Shown: positions 1-7,483, counted from the first letter of the stretch. The stretch is DNA of 19,652 nt from Ferdinandcohnia sp036965165 (GCF_036965165.1 NZ_JBALOX010000090.1:1-19652), one strand, 5' to 3'. Numbers and translations are program-made. Notes: generated from the letters alone by a model not told the origin.

Positions 1-66
1 ACTTTATATATGTGCTAGTTGGTTAAACTAATAGGGTAATAATATTCGGGAAGGAAGTACAAAGTT

Positions 67-774
67 ATGGATTTCGAAACGGTTATGCAGGAGCTTGAAG
101 CCCTGGGTAAAGAACGAATGAAAAAAATATACATGTCCAATGGTGCGCATGAACCGGTTTTTGGGGTGGCTACGGGTGCTATGAAACCAATGGCTAAGAA
201 AATAAAAATCAATCAACCTTTAGCAGAAGAGCTTTATGCCACAGGAAACTACGATGCAATGTACTTTGCAGGCATTATTGCGGACCCAAAAGCCATGACT
301 GAGGCAGATTATGATCGTTGGATGGATGGTGCGTATTTTTATATGCTTTCTGACTATGTGGTAGCAGTAACTTTATCAGAATCTGACATAGCACAAGAAG
401 TTGCTGATAAATGGATTGCGAGTGGTGAGGAGCTGAGAATGTCAGCAGGCTGGAGCTGCTATTGCTGGCTATTAGGGAATCGCAAAGACCATGAATTTTC
501 CGAAACCAAGATTTCCAATATGCTTGATCTAGTGAGGAATACGATTCATGATTCACCAGAACGTACAAAATCGGCAATGAATAATTTTCTATACACGGTG
601 GGAATTTCATATGTGCCGCTTCATGAAAAAGCAGTCGAGACTGCAACGGAAGTGGGGATCGTTGAAGTCAAACGGGACAAGAAAAAAAGCAGTCTCCTCA
701 ATTCTTATGAAAGTATTCAAAAAGAATTGGATAGAGGGAAGCTAGGCTTCAAGCGGAAATATGTTAGGTGTTAA
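67..774 (+). CDS. AlkD-like DNA alkylation repair protein
   Basis: This 235-residue protein looks like a DNA alkylation repair enzyme of the AlkD/HEAT-like repeat family, close to the usual length for that family. Members bind DNA through a concave array of paired helices and excise alkylated bases such as 3-methyladenine and 7-methylguanine. The sequence is almost wholly helical, has no signal peptide or membrane segment, and carries family-like stretches such as YFAGIIADPKAMTEADYDRW (about residues 60-80) and the tryptophan-rich RMSAGWSCYCWLLGN (about 125-140). The C-terminus is basic. The start is supported by a GGAAGGAAG ribosome binding site at 49-57. Neighbours do not suggest an operon. 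Family assignment is by recognition of sequence character; the catalytic residues were not aligned, so substrate range is unknown. Confidence 0.75.
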   Translation: MDFETVMQELEALGKERMKKIYMSNGAHEPVFGVATGAMKPMAKKIKINQPLAEELYATGNYDAMYFAGIIADPKAMTEADYDRWMDGAYFYMLSDYVVAVTLSESDIAQEVADKWIASGEELRMSAGWSCYCWLLGNRKDHEFSETKISNMLDLVRNTIHDSPERTKSAMNNFLYTVGISYVPLHEKAVETATEVGIVEVKRDKKKSSLLNSYESIQKELDRGKLGFKRKYVRC

Positions 775-863
775 GATTAGCTTTGAGCTGGGGTGTTGGT
801 TTGGGAAGGATCAATGCCCTTTTGTTTTAACTGAATGTTGTTTCACTATGTATGAAAAATAAA

Positions 864-1041
864 CGGAGAAATTCCGTCTAAATTTGAAAATACCTACAAA
901 TCCTTATAAATAGGGGTCGTTTTTTTCATCTAATTTATCCAAATCTTTGAATTTTACCTTTTTTAGAGCAGTTAATCGGAATTTCTCCGCTAATACCCTC
1001 TTCTAAAGCCTTCCATATATACATTAGCGGGAAATTCTCCG
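864..1041. repeat. Three copies of a short CGGAGAAATTCCG-type palindromic element
   Basis: The 458-base gap between the AlkD-like gene and the dehydratase gene holds three related words. CGGAGAAATTCCG is at 864-876, its exact reverse complement CGGAATTTCTCCG is at 977-989, and the variant CGGGAAATTCTCCG is at 1028-1041. Flanking bases are also shared: ATTAGCGG precedes copy 3 and, in reverse complement, copy 2, while CCGTCTA follows copies 1 and 3. Copies 1 and 2 could fold into a long-range 13-bp stem. Nothing coding is seen in the gap. These are probably dispersed intergenic repeats. Confidence 0.6.
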
Positions 1042-1143
1042 TCTATGAATTCGTATATCTACAAGAAATCAATAGGGAGAAAGTGGAAATGGATTGCAAA
1101 CTTCGTAATTCGCAATCCAAAGAATTATCAATTAAAAGCAAAT

Positions 1144-1169
1144 ATAGCAAGGGTATAAACCCTTGCTAT
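1144..1169. terminator. Bidirectional-looking intrinsic terminator
   Basis: A perfect 10-bp inverted repeat (ATAGCAAGGG, 6-base loop, CCCTTGCTAT) lies downstream of the - strand dehydratase gene, which stops at 1233, and well downstream of the + strand AlkD-like gene. T-rich sequence follows on both strands (TTTCT on +, ATTTGCTTTT on -), so it could end transcription from either side. Confidence 0.6.
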
Positions 1170-1232
1170 TTCTAATGAATTTTATTCACTCTAGCCCTAC
1201 AAATTGTCCAACGGCTTAATATTCGACACCAT

Positions 1233-1532
1233 CTACTTATTATTAATTTGTACATATAACTCATCGTATTTTTCTGCTAATGTAAAATCTAAATCTGTTA
1301 ATCCCCTCGCATGCCAGGAGGTAATTTTTACAGAGATAAGCTTATAGTCGATAGAGATAAAGGGATGATGCTTCATTCGTTCCGACAGTTGGGCAACATG
1401 TTGAACAAATTCGATACCATTCAGAAATTCCTTAAATCGATACTTCCGTTCAATCCACTTTTCATCGATCAGCTTCCAGTTTGGGTTTTCTGCGAGTTTG
1501 ATTTGGATGGCTTCGCTACTTAGTTTTTCCAT
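1233..1532 (-). CDS. Pterin-4a-carbinolamine dehydratase
   Basis: This small soluble protein belongs to the PCD/DCoH family, which dehydrates 4a-hydroxytetrahydrobiopterin during recycling of the pterin cofactor of aromatic amino acid hydroxylases. The family signature is visible as MKHHPFISIDYKLISVKITSW followed by HARGLTDLDFTLA, giving the paired histidines, the third histidine after the central strand, and the acidic residue near the C-terminus. Length (about 99-101 residues) is normal. Two in-frame ATGs are available, at 1538 and 1532. The AGAGGG site at 1541-1546 is only 2 bases from the first but 8 from the second, so I chose 1532. No phenylalanine hydroxylase gene is adjacent, so its partner in this organism cannot be inferred from context. 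Confidence 0.85.
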   Translation of the reverse strand: MEKLSSEAIQIKLAENPNWKLIDEKWIERKYRFKEFLNGIEFVQHVAQLSERMKHHPFISIDYKLISVKITSWHARGLTDLDFTLAEKYDELYVQINNK

Positions 1533-1562
1533 GTTCATTGCCCTCTCGTTATTTTCATATGA

Positions 1563-3020
1563 TCATGGAACAATTTCAAATACAGTTCCCTGGTTTAAAT
1601 CAGTCACATTCATAGAGCCATAAACGCCTAAGTATAATTTTGTCTGGTAAATATTCGTTCCCAGACTCATATAATAAGCTGATTGATCCCCAAAATTATA
1701 ATCGGTTTCAATTACACTAAAATCACTTAGTTTACAATCCGGTCTTACCTTGGTATAAGCTAAAGCCCCTCTAACCGGAGTTAGAGACTCCTCTTTCCGG
1801 GCAGCGTCTGTAAATACAACGCTTCCTGTTAAAGTGGGGATTCCTTTTCCCATATATGGATGAACGCCCGTAAGTGCAGTTCCCGCGAACTTATCAGGGC
1901 GGGTATCCTTGTGGTAATAACTAGTTAAAGGTGGAATCCGCTTCACCGAGGTTTTAATAGCCTCATTATAATAAGCCATCACCTTTTCATCCAAATCCTG
2001 GTTTTCAGCGCAACGATTGATGGTCGAAGTAGGAAAAGCACCTTCCCACCCACGCCATCCAAAGTTAATAAACCCTTCTTGGTTGGTGAGATTTGTGGAC
2101 AGTTCCCTTGTACCATTTGGGACGATGTACCTGTCACTACGTCCCACAATCTGAGTAACCGGTATTGGTTTATATTGGACAAATGAAAAAATCGACTCAG
2201 CCATATCCTGTCCGACAATTCCTACATATTTGATGTATTGATTATAATATCTTTGAAAGGAAATCCCCGGAATGTTTCGAACCCCTTTGGCGATGACTGT
2301 AAGTGTTTCTTGGATTGGTATAGGTAGTTCATTAAAACGTGTGACGATAGGTGGATTGTTGATTGATGTCTGTATCCCCACATCAATTTCAATGATTTTA
2401 CCCGCAATTTCCATCTCGTCCTGGCTTAAATTAAACGGATCATAGCCTAAACCGCCATCTCCAGTCGTTAAAACAAGTTTTCCAGTTTCAGGAGAAAAGT
2501 TTAAGCTATTCACCCCATTATGATTAAAAAAGGGTCTCCTTAAGTTAAGTAAGGTTCGACGTATTTGAGGTTGGCCATTCGCTTGTAAAACCCATTCTTC
2601 CACTGTATCGATATGATCAAATTGAGTCTCTCGATTTGTCCACTTTAAATTTAATGTTTTTGGATCACACGGGTTGGGTTTAAAAGATTCGGAAGGAGCA
2701 ACTGGACCTTGTGAACCAGCTATTGAATAATGAAGATAAAACAAGCCGTTTGCATGAAATTGGGGGTGAAACGCTAATCCTACCAATCCCCTCTCATCAT
2801 AACCACCAGGGCCCCCTAGTTTTAGAATTCGTGATCGAATATCTAAAAAGACCCGAAAACTTGAGTTTCCTATGTAAAAGATTTCACCGACCTGGGTTGC
2901 AATAAATAATCTTTCAATGGAGTCACCCGGAAGGATAGCTGTTTTTAAAACAGTAGGTAAATTGACCCGATTTAAGATGGGACGTAAACCAACCTTAACT
3001 TTTCTCAACAAACATCTCAT
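1563..3020 (-). CDS. Glucose/sorbosone dehydrogenase-like (PQQ-type beta-propeller) protein
   Basis: The 485-residue product resembles the soluble quinoprotein glucose/sorbosone dehydrogenase (GSDH/HHIP-like) beta-propeller family, which oxidises sugars with PQQ. Family-like stretches are DERGLVGLAFHPQF (about 75-90), NHNGVNSLNFSPETGKLVLT followed by TGDGG (about 165-190), and GRSDRYIVPNG with FGWRGWEGAFP further on. No N-terminal signal peptide is visible, which is unusual because most family members are secreted or periplasmic. No PQQ biosynthesis genes are in the window, so the cofactor and substrate are unproven. The start is uncertain: AGAAGGG abuts the ATG at 3020 with no spacer, while the in-frame TTG at 3011 has a 9-base spacer and may be the true start. 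It is transcribed divergently from the membrane-protein gene at 3165. Confidence 0.7.
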   Translation of the reverse strand: MRCLLRKVKVGLRPILNRVNLPTVLKTAILPGDSIERLFIATQVGEIFYIGNSSFRVFLDIRSRILKLGGPGGYDERGLVGLAFHPQFHANGLFYLHYSIAGSQGPVAPSESFKPNPCDPKTLNLKWTNRETQFDHIDTVEEWVLQANGQPQIRRTLLNLRRPFFNHNGVNSLNFSPETGKLVLTTGDGGLGYDPFNLSQDEMEIAGKIIEIDVGIQTSINNPPIVTRFNELPIPIQETLTVIAKGVRNIPGISFQRYYNQYIKYVGIVGQDMAESIFSFVQYKPIPVTQIVGRSDRYIVPNGTRELSTNLTNQEGFINFGWRGWEGAFPTSTINRCAENQDLDEKVMAYYNEAIKTSVKRIPPLTSYYHKDTRPDKFAGTALTGVHPYMGKGIPTLTGSVVFTDAARKEESLTPVRGALAYTKVRPDCKLSDFSVIETDYNFGDQSAYYMSLGTNIYQTKLYLGVYGSMNVTDLNQGTVFEIVP

Positions 3021-3053
3021 CCCTTCTCATTGCTTTTTATATCAGAATATGAG

Positions 3054-3066
3054 TAGAACGGTTCTA
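3054..3066. promoter_or_regulatory. Palindrome TAGAACGGTTCTA in a divergent intergenic region
   Basis: A 13-base near-perfect palindrome lies between the divergently transcribed GSDH-like gene and the membrane-protein gene at 3165. Its position would suit an operator for a dimeric repressor, but no regulator gene is adjacent and no matching second site was found in the window, so this is only a candidate. Confidence 0.2.
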
Positions 3067-3164
3067 ATAGTACCCATAAGGGACGTGGAATCTTCGATGC
3101 ATTAGTAAAATAACATGCATAATTTCCATTCTCGCTGCATTTACCTATTATGGGGGGAGTCCAG

Positions 3165-3737
3165 ATGAGGTCAATTTTCAAAAAAGTAACTTCTAGTTTT
3201 AGTGGAGATGAGCTAATCCCATCTATTGAAAAATATTCTAAGGCTATGAGGATAGCAGTTGGTGCCCTGTTAGGTTCAATAGCCGTTATTTTTCAGTCTG
3301 CGGGGATTTTTACTGGTATTGGTTATATTCTTAGCATGATGACCACGGGTCCTCTTGTACTTGCGAGCCTTATGTCACTTAGAATAGGTGTATTGACTTA
3401 TTTCGTAACTATATTTCTATTAGCAATGCTCCAGCCAAGTGAGCTATTGGTGTTCATTTTTACGACAGGATTATTAGGACTTAGCTTAGGGATTGGTCTT
3501 AAGTATTTAAAGAAAAGTATACTTATTATTTTTTTTGCCGCATTATGTTTGACTCTAGGTATCAGTTTTTTATTATATGTATTGAAATTTCCAATATTGG
3601 GTCCATCGGTAACATCTCATTTTAATAGTCTAGTTCTTTTAGGGATATTCGCCTTTTCATTCTTGTATAGTTGGATTTGGAAGAAAGTCAGTATCTCTGG
3701 TTTTAAAGGACTTAATAAAATTTTTTCTGGACGGTAG
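3165..3737 (+). CDS. Hypothetical polytopic membrane protein
   Basis: This protein of about 190 residues has a short charged cytoplasmic N-terminus (about 30 residues) followed by roughly five to six hydrophobic segments, and ends in a basic tail. It is reminiscent of small transporter-like membrane proteins such as the YybS/DUF2232 or ECF substrate-binding type, but I do not recognise a diagnostic motif and assign no function. An upstream in-frame ATG at 3150 overlaps the ribosome binding site GGGGGGAG (3152-3159). The ATG at 3165, 5 bases downstream of that site, is therefore the likely start. It is followed by a strong terminator at 3825-3860, so it is probably a single-gene unit. Confidence 0.7.
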   Translation: MRSIFKKVTSSFSGDELIPSIEKYSKAMRIAVGALLGSIAVIFQSAGIFTGIGYILSMMTTGPLVLASLMSLRIGVLTYFVTIFLLAMLQPSELLVFIFTTGLLGLSLGIGLKYLKKSILIIFFAALCLTLGISFLLYVLKFPILGPSVTSHFNSLVLLGIFAFSFLYSWIWKKVSISGFKGLNKIFSGR

Positions 3738-3824
3738 AGGACAGGGGCTGCCCTAAAATTGGATAAGGGAAGGCTTTGGGCCCAACAGCAAATATGTAAG
3801 ATGCAAAAAATTTGTTTCTCATCG

Positions 3825-3860
3825 GAGTGTCGATCTAAGAAGGATTGGCGCTCTTTTTTT
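3825..3860 (+). terminator. Strong intrinsic terminator
   Basis: GAGTGTCGATCT at 3825-3836 pairs over 12 positions (four G-U) with GGATTGGCGCTC at 3842-3853 across an AAGAA loop. A run of seven T follows at once. It lies downstream of the membrane-protein gene ending at 3737 and before the EamA promoter region. Confidence 0.85.
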
Positions 3861-3903
3861 GTGATTCAGGAAGCAAAAGAATAGCCAAATTGCACATTTG
3901 TCA

Positions 3904-3912
3904 TGGTATACT
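3904..3912 (+). promoter_or_regulatory. Extended -10 promoter candidate for the EamA transporter
   Basis: TGGTATACT has the TGnTATAAT-like extended -10 form (one mismatch) and lies about 70 bases upstream of the EamA start codon, just after the preceding terminator. The matching -35 region is weak, which is usual for extended -10 promoters. Confidence 0.4.
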
Positions 3913-3984
3913 AGTTCCGCTTACTATCATAGATTTTTTACGGTTAATTCGGATATACACTGAAAAAAAAAGGAGAGAATATTC

Positions 3985-4875
3985 ATGACGGCGAAAGACA
4001 TCGCAGCATTGTTTGGATTGGCTGCTTTATGGGGGGCATCATTTTTATTTATTCGGATAGCATCTCCAGAAATCGGTCCATTTCTAACTATTCAAGGGCG
4101 TGTAACAATAGCTGCAGCTGCATTATTGATTTATATTTTTATAATTGGGCAATCAACTGGATGGGGGAAACGTTGGAAACAATATTTGATGATCGGTGCA
4201 CTGAATGCAGCGATTCCATTTACACTGATTGCTATGGCATCACTTCACCTGAACGCTTCAATGCTGGCCATTATTAATTCCATGACACCGCTATTTACTG
4301 CTCTTGTTGTTTGGGGCTGGATGAAGGAAAAATTAAGCACGCAAAAGTGGGTTGGTATTTTCGTTGGCATCATTGGAGTAATCATTCTAGTTGGTTGGAG
4401 TCCCGTATCATTTACTACAGAAGTAATCATTGCTATTGTGCTCTCTATACTTTCAACTGTATCCTACGGATTTGCTGGTGTTTATGCAAAAAAGGCATTT
4501 GATCGTGTACCACCATTCTCTGTTGCATTTGGACAACAAATGGGTGCAACCCTACTACTTATTCCTTTTACCCTATTCAATTTGCCAAAATCAACATCCG
4601 TTTTTACACCTATCGTTGGATTATCCGTCTTGAGTTTAGCACTTTTTTGTACTGCCATTGGGTATCTCCTGTATTTTTACTTAATTACAAGTGTAGGTCC
4701 CACTAAAACATTAAGCGTGACGTTCATGATTCCTCTGTTCGGTTTGATATGGGGGGCTGTTTTTCTTAATGAACATATTACTATAGGAATGATTGCTGGT
4801 CTTTTTGTTATTTTAAGCAGTATCTTCTTGATTTCAGATATAAAAGATAAACAAATAAAGAAAAAAGCAGCATAG
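3985..4875 (+). CDS. EamA/DMT-superfamily transporter
   Basis: This 296-residue integral membrane protein has the two-fold EamA repeat of the drug/metabolite transporter superfamily: about ten transmembrane helices, with one EamA unit over residues 5-140 and the second over 150-285. The first unit opens with FGLAALWGASFLFIRIA, a typical EamA helix-1 sequence, and the repeat boundary has the usual GWSPV linker. The tail is lysine-rich, as expected for a cytoplasmic C-terminus. Such proteins export small metabolites, often amino acids or related compounds, but the substrate cannot be read from sequence. The ribosome binding site AAGGAGAGA is well placed before the ATG. A terminator follows at 4969-5001, so it is probably monocistronic. 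Confidence 0.9.
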   Translation: MTAKDIAALFGLAALWGASFLFIRIASPEIGPFLTIQGRVTIAAAALLIYIFIIGQSTGWGKRWKQYLMIGALNAAIPFTLIAMASLHLNASMLAIINSMTPLFTALVVWGWMKEKLSTQKWVGIFVGIIGVIILVGWSPVSFTTEVIIAIVLSILSTVSYGFAGVYAKKAFDRVPPFSVAFGQQMGATLLLIPFTLFNLPKSTSVFTPIVGLSVLSLALFCTAIGYLLYFYLITSVGPTKTLSVTFMIPLFGLIWGAVFLNEHITIGMIAGLFVILSSIFLISDIKDKQIKKKAA

Positions 4876-4968
4876 TTAAGACCATACAAAGTTTCATCCA
4901 TATTTGGATAGTAGCAGTTAACCTTTAATGTTTCCTTTATTGTCTTATAATGAGCGTGAAGAGAAAAG

Positions 4969-5001
4969 GCATCCCTAAAATATCTTTTTGGGGTGCTTTT
5001 T
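4969..5001 (+). terminator. Intrinsic terminator downstream of the EamA gene
   Basis: GCATCCCTAAAA and TTTTTGGGGTGC pair over about 12 positions (with G-U pairs) around a 4-base TATC loop and are followed by TTTTT. It is the natural end of the EamA transcript. The rest of the 345-base gap up to 5220 holds a second hairpin (5077-5118) and one short unassigned reading frame (5000-5101). Confidence 0.75.
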
Positions 5002-5101
5002 GTCCATATTATTTTTAAAAGCAGATGAGGGTCACGGGGAAATTAACGTTTATGTAGGGGGTAAAGCAGTAAAAATAGCTCAAGGTGAATGGTTTTTGTA
5101 A
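5000..5101 (+). CDS. Possible 33-codon small ORF or gene remnant
   Basis: Reading from a TTG at 5000, a 33-codon frame ends at TAA (5099-5101). The later part reads KADEGHGEINVYVGGKAVKI and then AQGEWFL, which looks more protein-like than typical intergenic DNA. A GGGGTG ribosome-site-like word sits 4 bases upstream, but it lies inside the EamA terminator hairpin, and the 3' end is inside another hairpin. It could be a tiny peptide, a decayed gene tail or chance. I do not recognise it. Confidence 0.15.
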   Translation: MSILFLKADEGHGEINVYVGGKAVKIAQGEWFL

Positions 5102-5118
5102 AACCATTCCTTCGAGCT
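5072..5118 (-). terminator. Large hairpin, candidate terminator for the 79-residue hypothetical gene
   Basis: AGCTC, AAGG and AATGGTTTT at 5077-5096 pair with AAAACCATT, CCTT and GAGCT at 5100-5118 around a 3-base loop, with small bulges. On the - strand the stem is followed by ATTTTTA, which suits a terminator for the - strand gene that stops at 5221. A weaker 5-bp stem followed by A/T-rich runs (5149-5194) lies between the two. Confidence 0.4.
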
Positions 5119-5220
5119 TATACAAAAGTCGTTCGAATTGTAGAATAAAAAATAAAAAATAAAAGAACCGAGAGTGGTTTAAAACGCAATCTCGCTTCAC
5201 CATAAACAAATTGGTTGACC

Positions 5221-5460
5221 TTATTTATTTTCGAAATCCCCAGCAAAATTCTTTACAACTGCTTTTATTTCCTCTAATTTATCCGGTTTTAATAGACTAA
5301 TCATTTTAGGGAGGAACTCTTGAATGTCCTTTTGTGAAAAAGTGCCTTCTTGTTGCTTTCTAAAGTTTTCTGTAAGTATTTCTCTTGCTTCATCCTCCTT
5401 GCCCTCTTGAACTCTTTGTAAGATGAAATTTAAAAACATTTCTTGACCTTGCTTGTCCAT
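5221..5460 (-). CDS. Hypothetical 79-residue helical protein
   Basis: This short gene has an excellent ribosome binding site (AGGAGG, 8 bases before the ATG), which is the main reason to accept it. The product is highly charged and appears wholly alpha-helical, with no signal peptide, cysteine or membrane segment. It begins MDKQGQEMFLNFILQRVQEG and later contains LPKMISLLKPDKLEEIKAVV, which suggests two helical hairpins. I do not recognise the family. It stands alone between the EamA gene and the divergent signal peptidase gene. A small cytoplasmic, possibly stress- or sporulation-related protein is conceivable, but the sequence itself does not show that. Confidence 0.6.
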   Translation of the reverse strand: MDKQGQEMFLNFILQRVQEGKEDEAREILTENFRKQQEGTFSQKDIQEFLPKMISLLKPDKLEEIKAVVKNFAGDFENK

Positions 5461-5686
5461 TTCTTTTGCCTCCTAAATATTGAATGTAATACCTTTTAGT
5501 TTTGTTTTTTTATTATAACACCATAAGGTTGTATGTAATATATTATTTCGCAAAGTTTATGCGGATATTCCTACTTGAAAAAGTAATCAGTGTAATTAAT
5601 TCAATACACAATGAAGGAATTTATTCTTGTTTTGTGGAATATAACATTAAATATCTCTTCTTGGAGATAAGTGGGAAGGTGAAAAA

Positions 5687-6232
5687 GTGGTTGAAAAGAG
5701 AAATGAAATTTGGGAATGGGTTAAAGCCCTTTTTATTGCAATCGTAGTCGCTTTTATTGTTCGTGCTTTTTTCTTTACTCCTGTTGTAGTAGAAGGTGCT
5801 TCCATGCAGCCTACTTTGCATGACCAAAATCGAATGATTGTAACGAAAATAGGTGAACCGAAAAGATTCGATGTCGTTGTCTTTCATGCTACAGGTGATA
5901 AAGACTTTATTAAAAGAGTCATTGGTTTACCAGGGGATCGCATTGAATATAAAAATGATACGTTGTATATAAATGGAGAACCTTACGATGAACCCTATTT
6001 AGACAAAAGTAAACAAGTGGTAAAAGATGGTCCACTTACGTATTCATTTACATTAAGGGAAACTCCAGTGGGTAGTGATGTCGTTCCAGAAGGACATTTG
6101 TTTGTGATGGGAGATAATCGGCGAAATAGTATGGACAGTCGGCATATTGGAGCGATTCCCATTGAAAAAATAGTTGGAAAAACGAATGTTGTAGTTTGGC
6201 CAATTAAAGAGATAAAGATAATTGATAAGTAA
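5687..6232 (+). CDS. Type I signal peptidase
   Basis: This 181-residue protein is a Bacillus-type signal peptidase I (SipS/SipT/SipU group). It has one N-terminal membrane anchor (about residues 12-31) and an extracytoplasmic catalytic domain that removes signal peptides from Sec and Tat substrates. The catalytic serine is Ser39 in EGASMQPTL and the catalytic lysine is Lys76 in DFIKRVIGLPGD. The later family boxes DTLYINGE and GDNRRNSMDSRHIG are intact. The start codon is GTG at 5687, placed 6 bases after GGGAAGGTG. Bacillus genomes often carry several paralogues, so I do not assign a specific sip name. A large secreted subtilase encoded at the far end of the window would need such an enzyme, but the two are not linked. 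Confidence 0.93.
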   Translation: MVEKRNEIWEWVKALFIAIVVAFIVRAFFFTPVVVEGASMQPTLHDQNRMIVTKIGEPKRFDVVVFHATGDKDFIKRVIGLPGDRIEYKNDTLYINGEPYDEPYLDKSKQVVKDGPLTYSFTLRETPVGSDVVPEGHLFVMGDNRRNSMDSRHIGAIPIEKIVGKTNVVVWPIKEIKIIDK

Positions 6233-6235
6233 GTC

Positions 6236-6264
6236 AAAAAAGGTGCGCAACTAGCACCTTTTTT
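6236..6264 (+). terminator. Intrinsic terminator of the signal peptidase gene
   Basis: AAAAAAGGTGC, a 7-base loop and GCACCTTTTTT form a perfect stem ending in a T run, starting 3 bases after the stop codon. It would work in both directions. Confidence 0.9.
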
Positions 6265-6397
6265 GATTGCAGTTAAAAGATTTTTCTTTTATTCATATAG
6301 AAGCTTCTCCAGCAATTGAATACGAATAACAAAAGAACCCCCCACTATTAAAGGGAGATTATTGGTATCATCATAATATAAATTCTGAGATAGCGGG

Positions 6398-6426
6398 AAA
6401 ACGGCTAGTGGTGTCCCTAGCCGTTT
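6398..6426. other. Stem-loop overlapping the CPBP gene stop codon
   Basis: AAACGGCTAG (6398-6407) and its reverse complement CTAGCCGTTT (6417-6426) form a perfect 10-bp stem with a 9-base loop that includes the stop codon of the - strand CPBP gene. Neither side has a T tract, so it looks more like an mRNA 3'-end stabiliser or a weak terminator than a classical one. Confidence 0.4.
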
Positions 6427-7175
6427 CGTACAAATTTGTTTCGTAGCAAATATACAAACAAAAACATAAACAAAGGAACAATATAGCTGATCATTTCTAA
6501 AAACATTGATTGCTGTTCGAACTCTGTTATCACGATTCCTCCATCTAAGCTACCGAGAGGTCCGTTAAAGATGCCATAGCAGACGTTCAGACCCCAATGT
6601 ATGCCTGTGTCCGCCCAAAGCGAACCTGTTTTAAAAATTGCATAGGTTAACGATAGTCCAAGGATAAGAGAAAACAATGAGTTGGTAATACTGAACCCTT
6701 CATTCCAGGAGTCGTCTAGGGCATAAAGTATAAGGGAAATGATAAACACCCATTTCACAGGAATTCTCTCTTTTAAATGGCCAAATACAAACCCTCGGAC
6801 GATGATGTCATTTAAAAAGGATCCGACTAAAAATATCAGCATCACCATCAAAAGTGAGTTGATTATTTCTGGGAACGACTTAACACCCGTAATCTCAAAA
6901 CCACCAAAAAGATAGGTGAGTATGTACTTCAACAGCCAAAATGAAAAACCGATAATAAACCCGAATAACATATTTTTCCACCATTTTCGATGAAAGCTGA
7001 TTCCGATATGTTTATACTCTTTTACCTTGGTTAGCATCAAAATTCCCTTCAATAATGGGAAAAACAAAAGGACTAATAAAACCTGTAGAAAAAAATTACT
7101 TGATTTTGCAATTCCCATGTTCAAATACAAATCTAGTACAATGAAACCTAGTATTACTTTACCGTAATAACCCAT
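6417..7175 (-). CDS. CPBP-family membrane protein with degenerate active site
   Basis: This polytopic membrane protein matches the CPBP (CAAX protease/bacteriocin-processing, Abi) family layout, with about seven to eight hydrophobic segments. The three family motifs are recognisable but altered. The usual EExxxR glutamates are replaced in FLNDIIVRGFVFGHL (N-D in place of E-E, arginine kept). The histidine expected in motif 2 is absent in LDDSWNEGFS. Motif 3, GIHWGLNV, keeps its HxxxN form. Loss of the glutamates suggests that this protein is not an active protease, unlike canonical members. I chose the start at 7175 (252 residues) because AAGGGG lies 6 bases upstream. The longer frame back to 7328 has no such site and adds a non-hydrophobic, unfamily-like 51 residues. 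A 10-bp inverted repeat overlaps the stop codon. Confidence 0.7.
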   Translation of the reverse strand: MGYYGKVILGFIVLDLYLNMGIAKSSNFFLQVLLVLLFFPLLKGILMLTKVKEYKHIGISFHRKWWKNMLFGFIIGFSFWLLKYILTYLFGGFEITGVKSFPEIINSLLMVMLIFLVGSFLNDIIVRGFVFGHLKERIPVKWVFIISLILYALDDSWNEGFSITNSLFSLILGLSLTYAIFKTGSLWADTGIHWGLNVCYGIFNGPLGSLDGGIVITEFEQQSMFLEMISYIVPLFMFLFVYLLRNKFVRNG

Positions 7176-7265
7176 AGGTATCCCCTTATTCTTTTTATTC
7201 TTATGATAAGAAAAAAACAAGGTGCTGCCTAGTTTTTTTGAATATTTATAAGAAAATGTACAAAG

Positions 7266-7296
7266 GGGGCATAGATCCAAAAAGGATTTATGCCCC
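7266..7296 (-). promoter_or_regulatory. Stem-loop in the putative 5' leader of the CPBP gene
   Basis: GGGGCATAGATCC and GGATTTATGCCCC pair over 13 positions (one G-U) around AAAAA. On the - strand this lies about 90 bases upstream of the chosen CPBP start and ends in CCCCCTT, which is complementary to the AAGGGG ribosome binding site. The 308-base gap 7176-7483 otherwise shows only A/T-rich sequence and the start region of the gene at 7484. Confidence 0.35.
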
Positions 7297-7483
7297 TGTT
7301 CGTTGAATAATAAAAAAATGTAATTCATAAAATTTAATGGGAGGAAAATCTAGGTAATGGGGATGTGAAAATAAAACTTTCATTCGGTCTTATTTTATTC
7401 TGTAAATTTATCCAAGTTATGTACAATTACCATTAAGATGTTCGCTTACAATTGAAGTATAAGAGATGGAGTGATTAATAAAT

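Noticed and set aside
275..646. A 123-residue reading frame on the - strand inside the AlkD-like gene
   Set aside because: It lacks a ribosome binding site and is the antisense shadow of a well-supported gene.
1091..1118. GGATTGC/GCAATCC hairpin in the first long gap
   Set aside because: Seven base pairs with a 14-base loop and no T run; no clear role.
5015..5209. A 64-residue - strand reading frame rich in Phe and Leu
   Set aside because: No ribosome binding site, composition of A/T-rich intergenic DNA, and it overlaps two hairpins.
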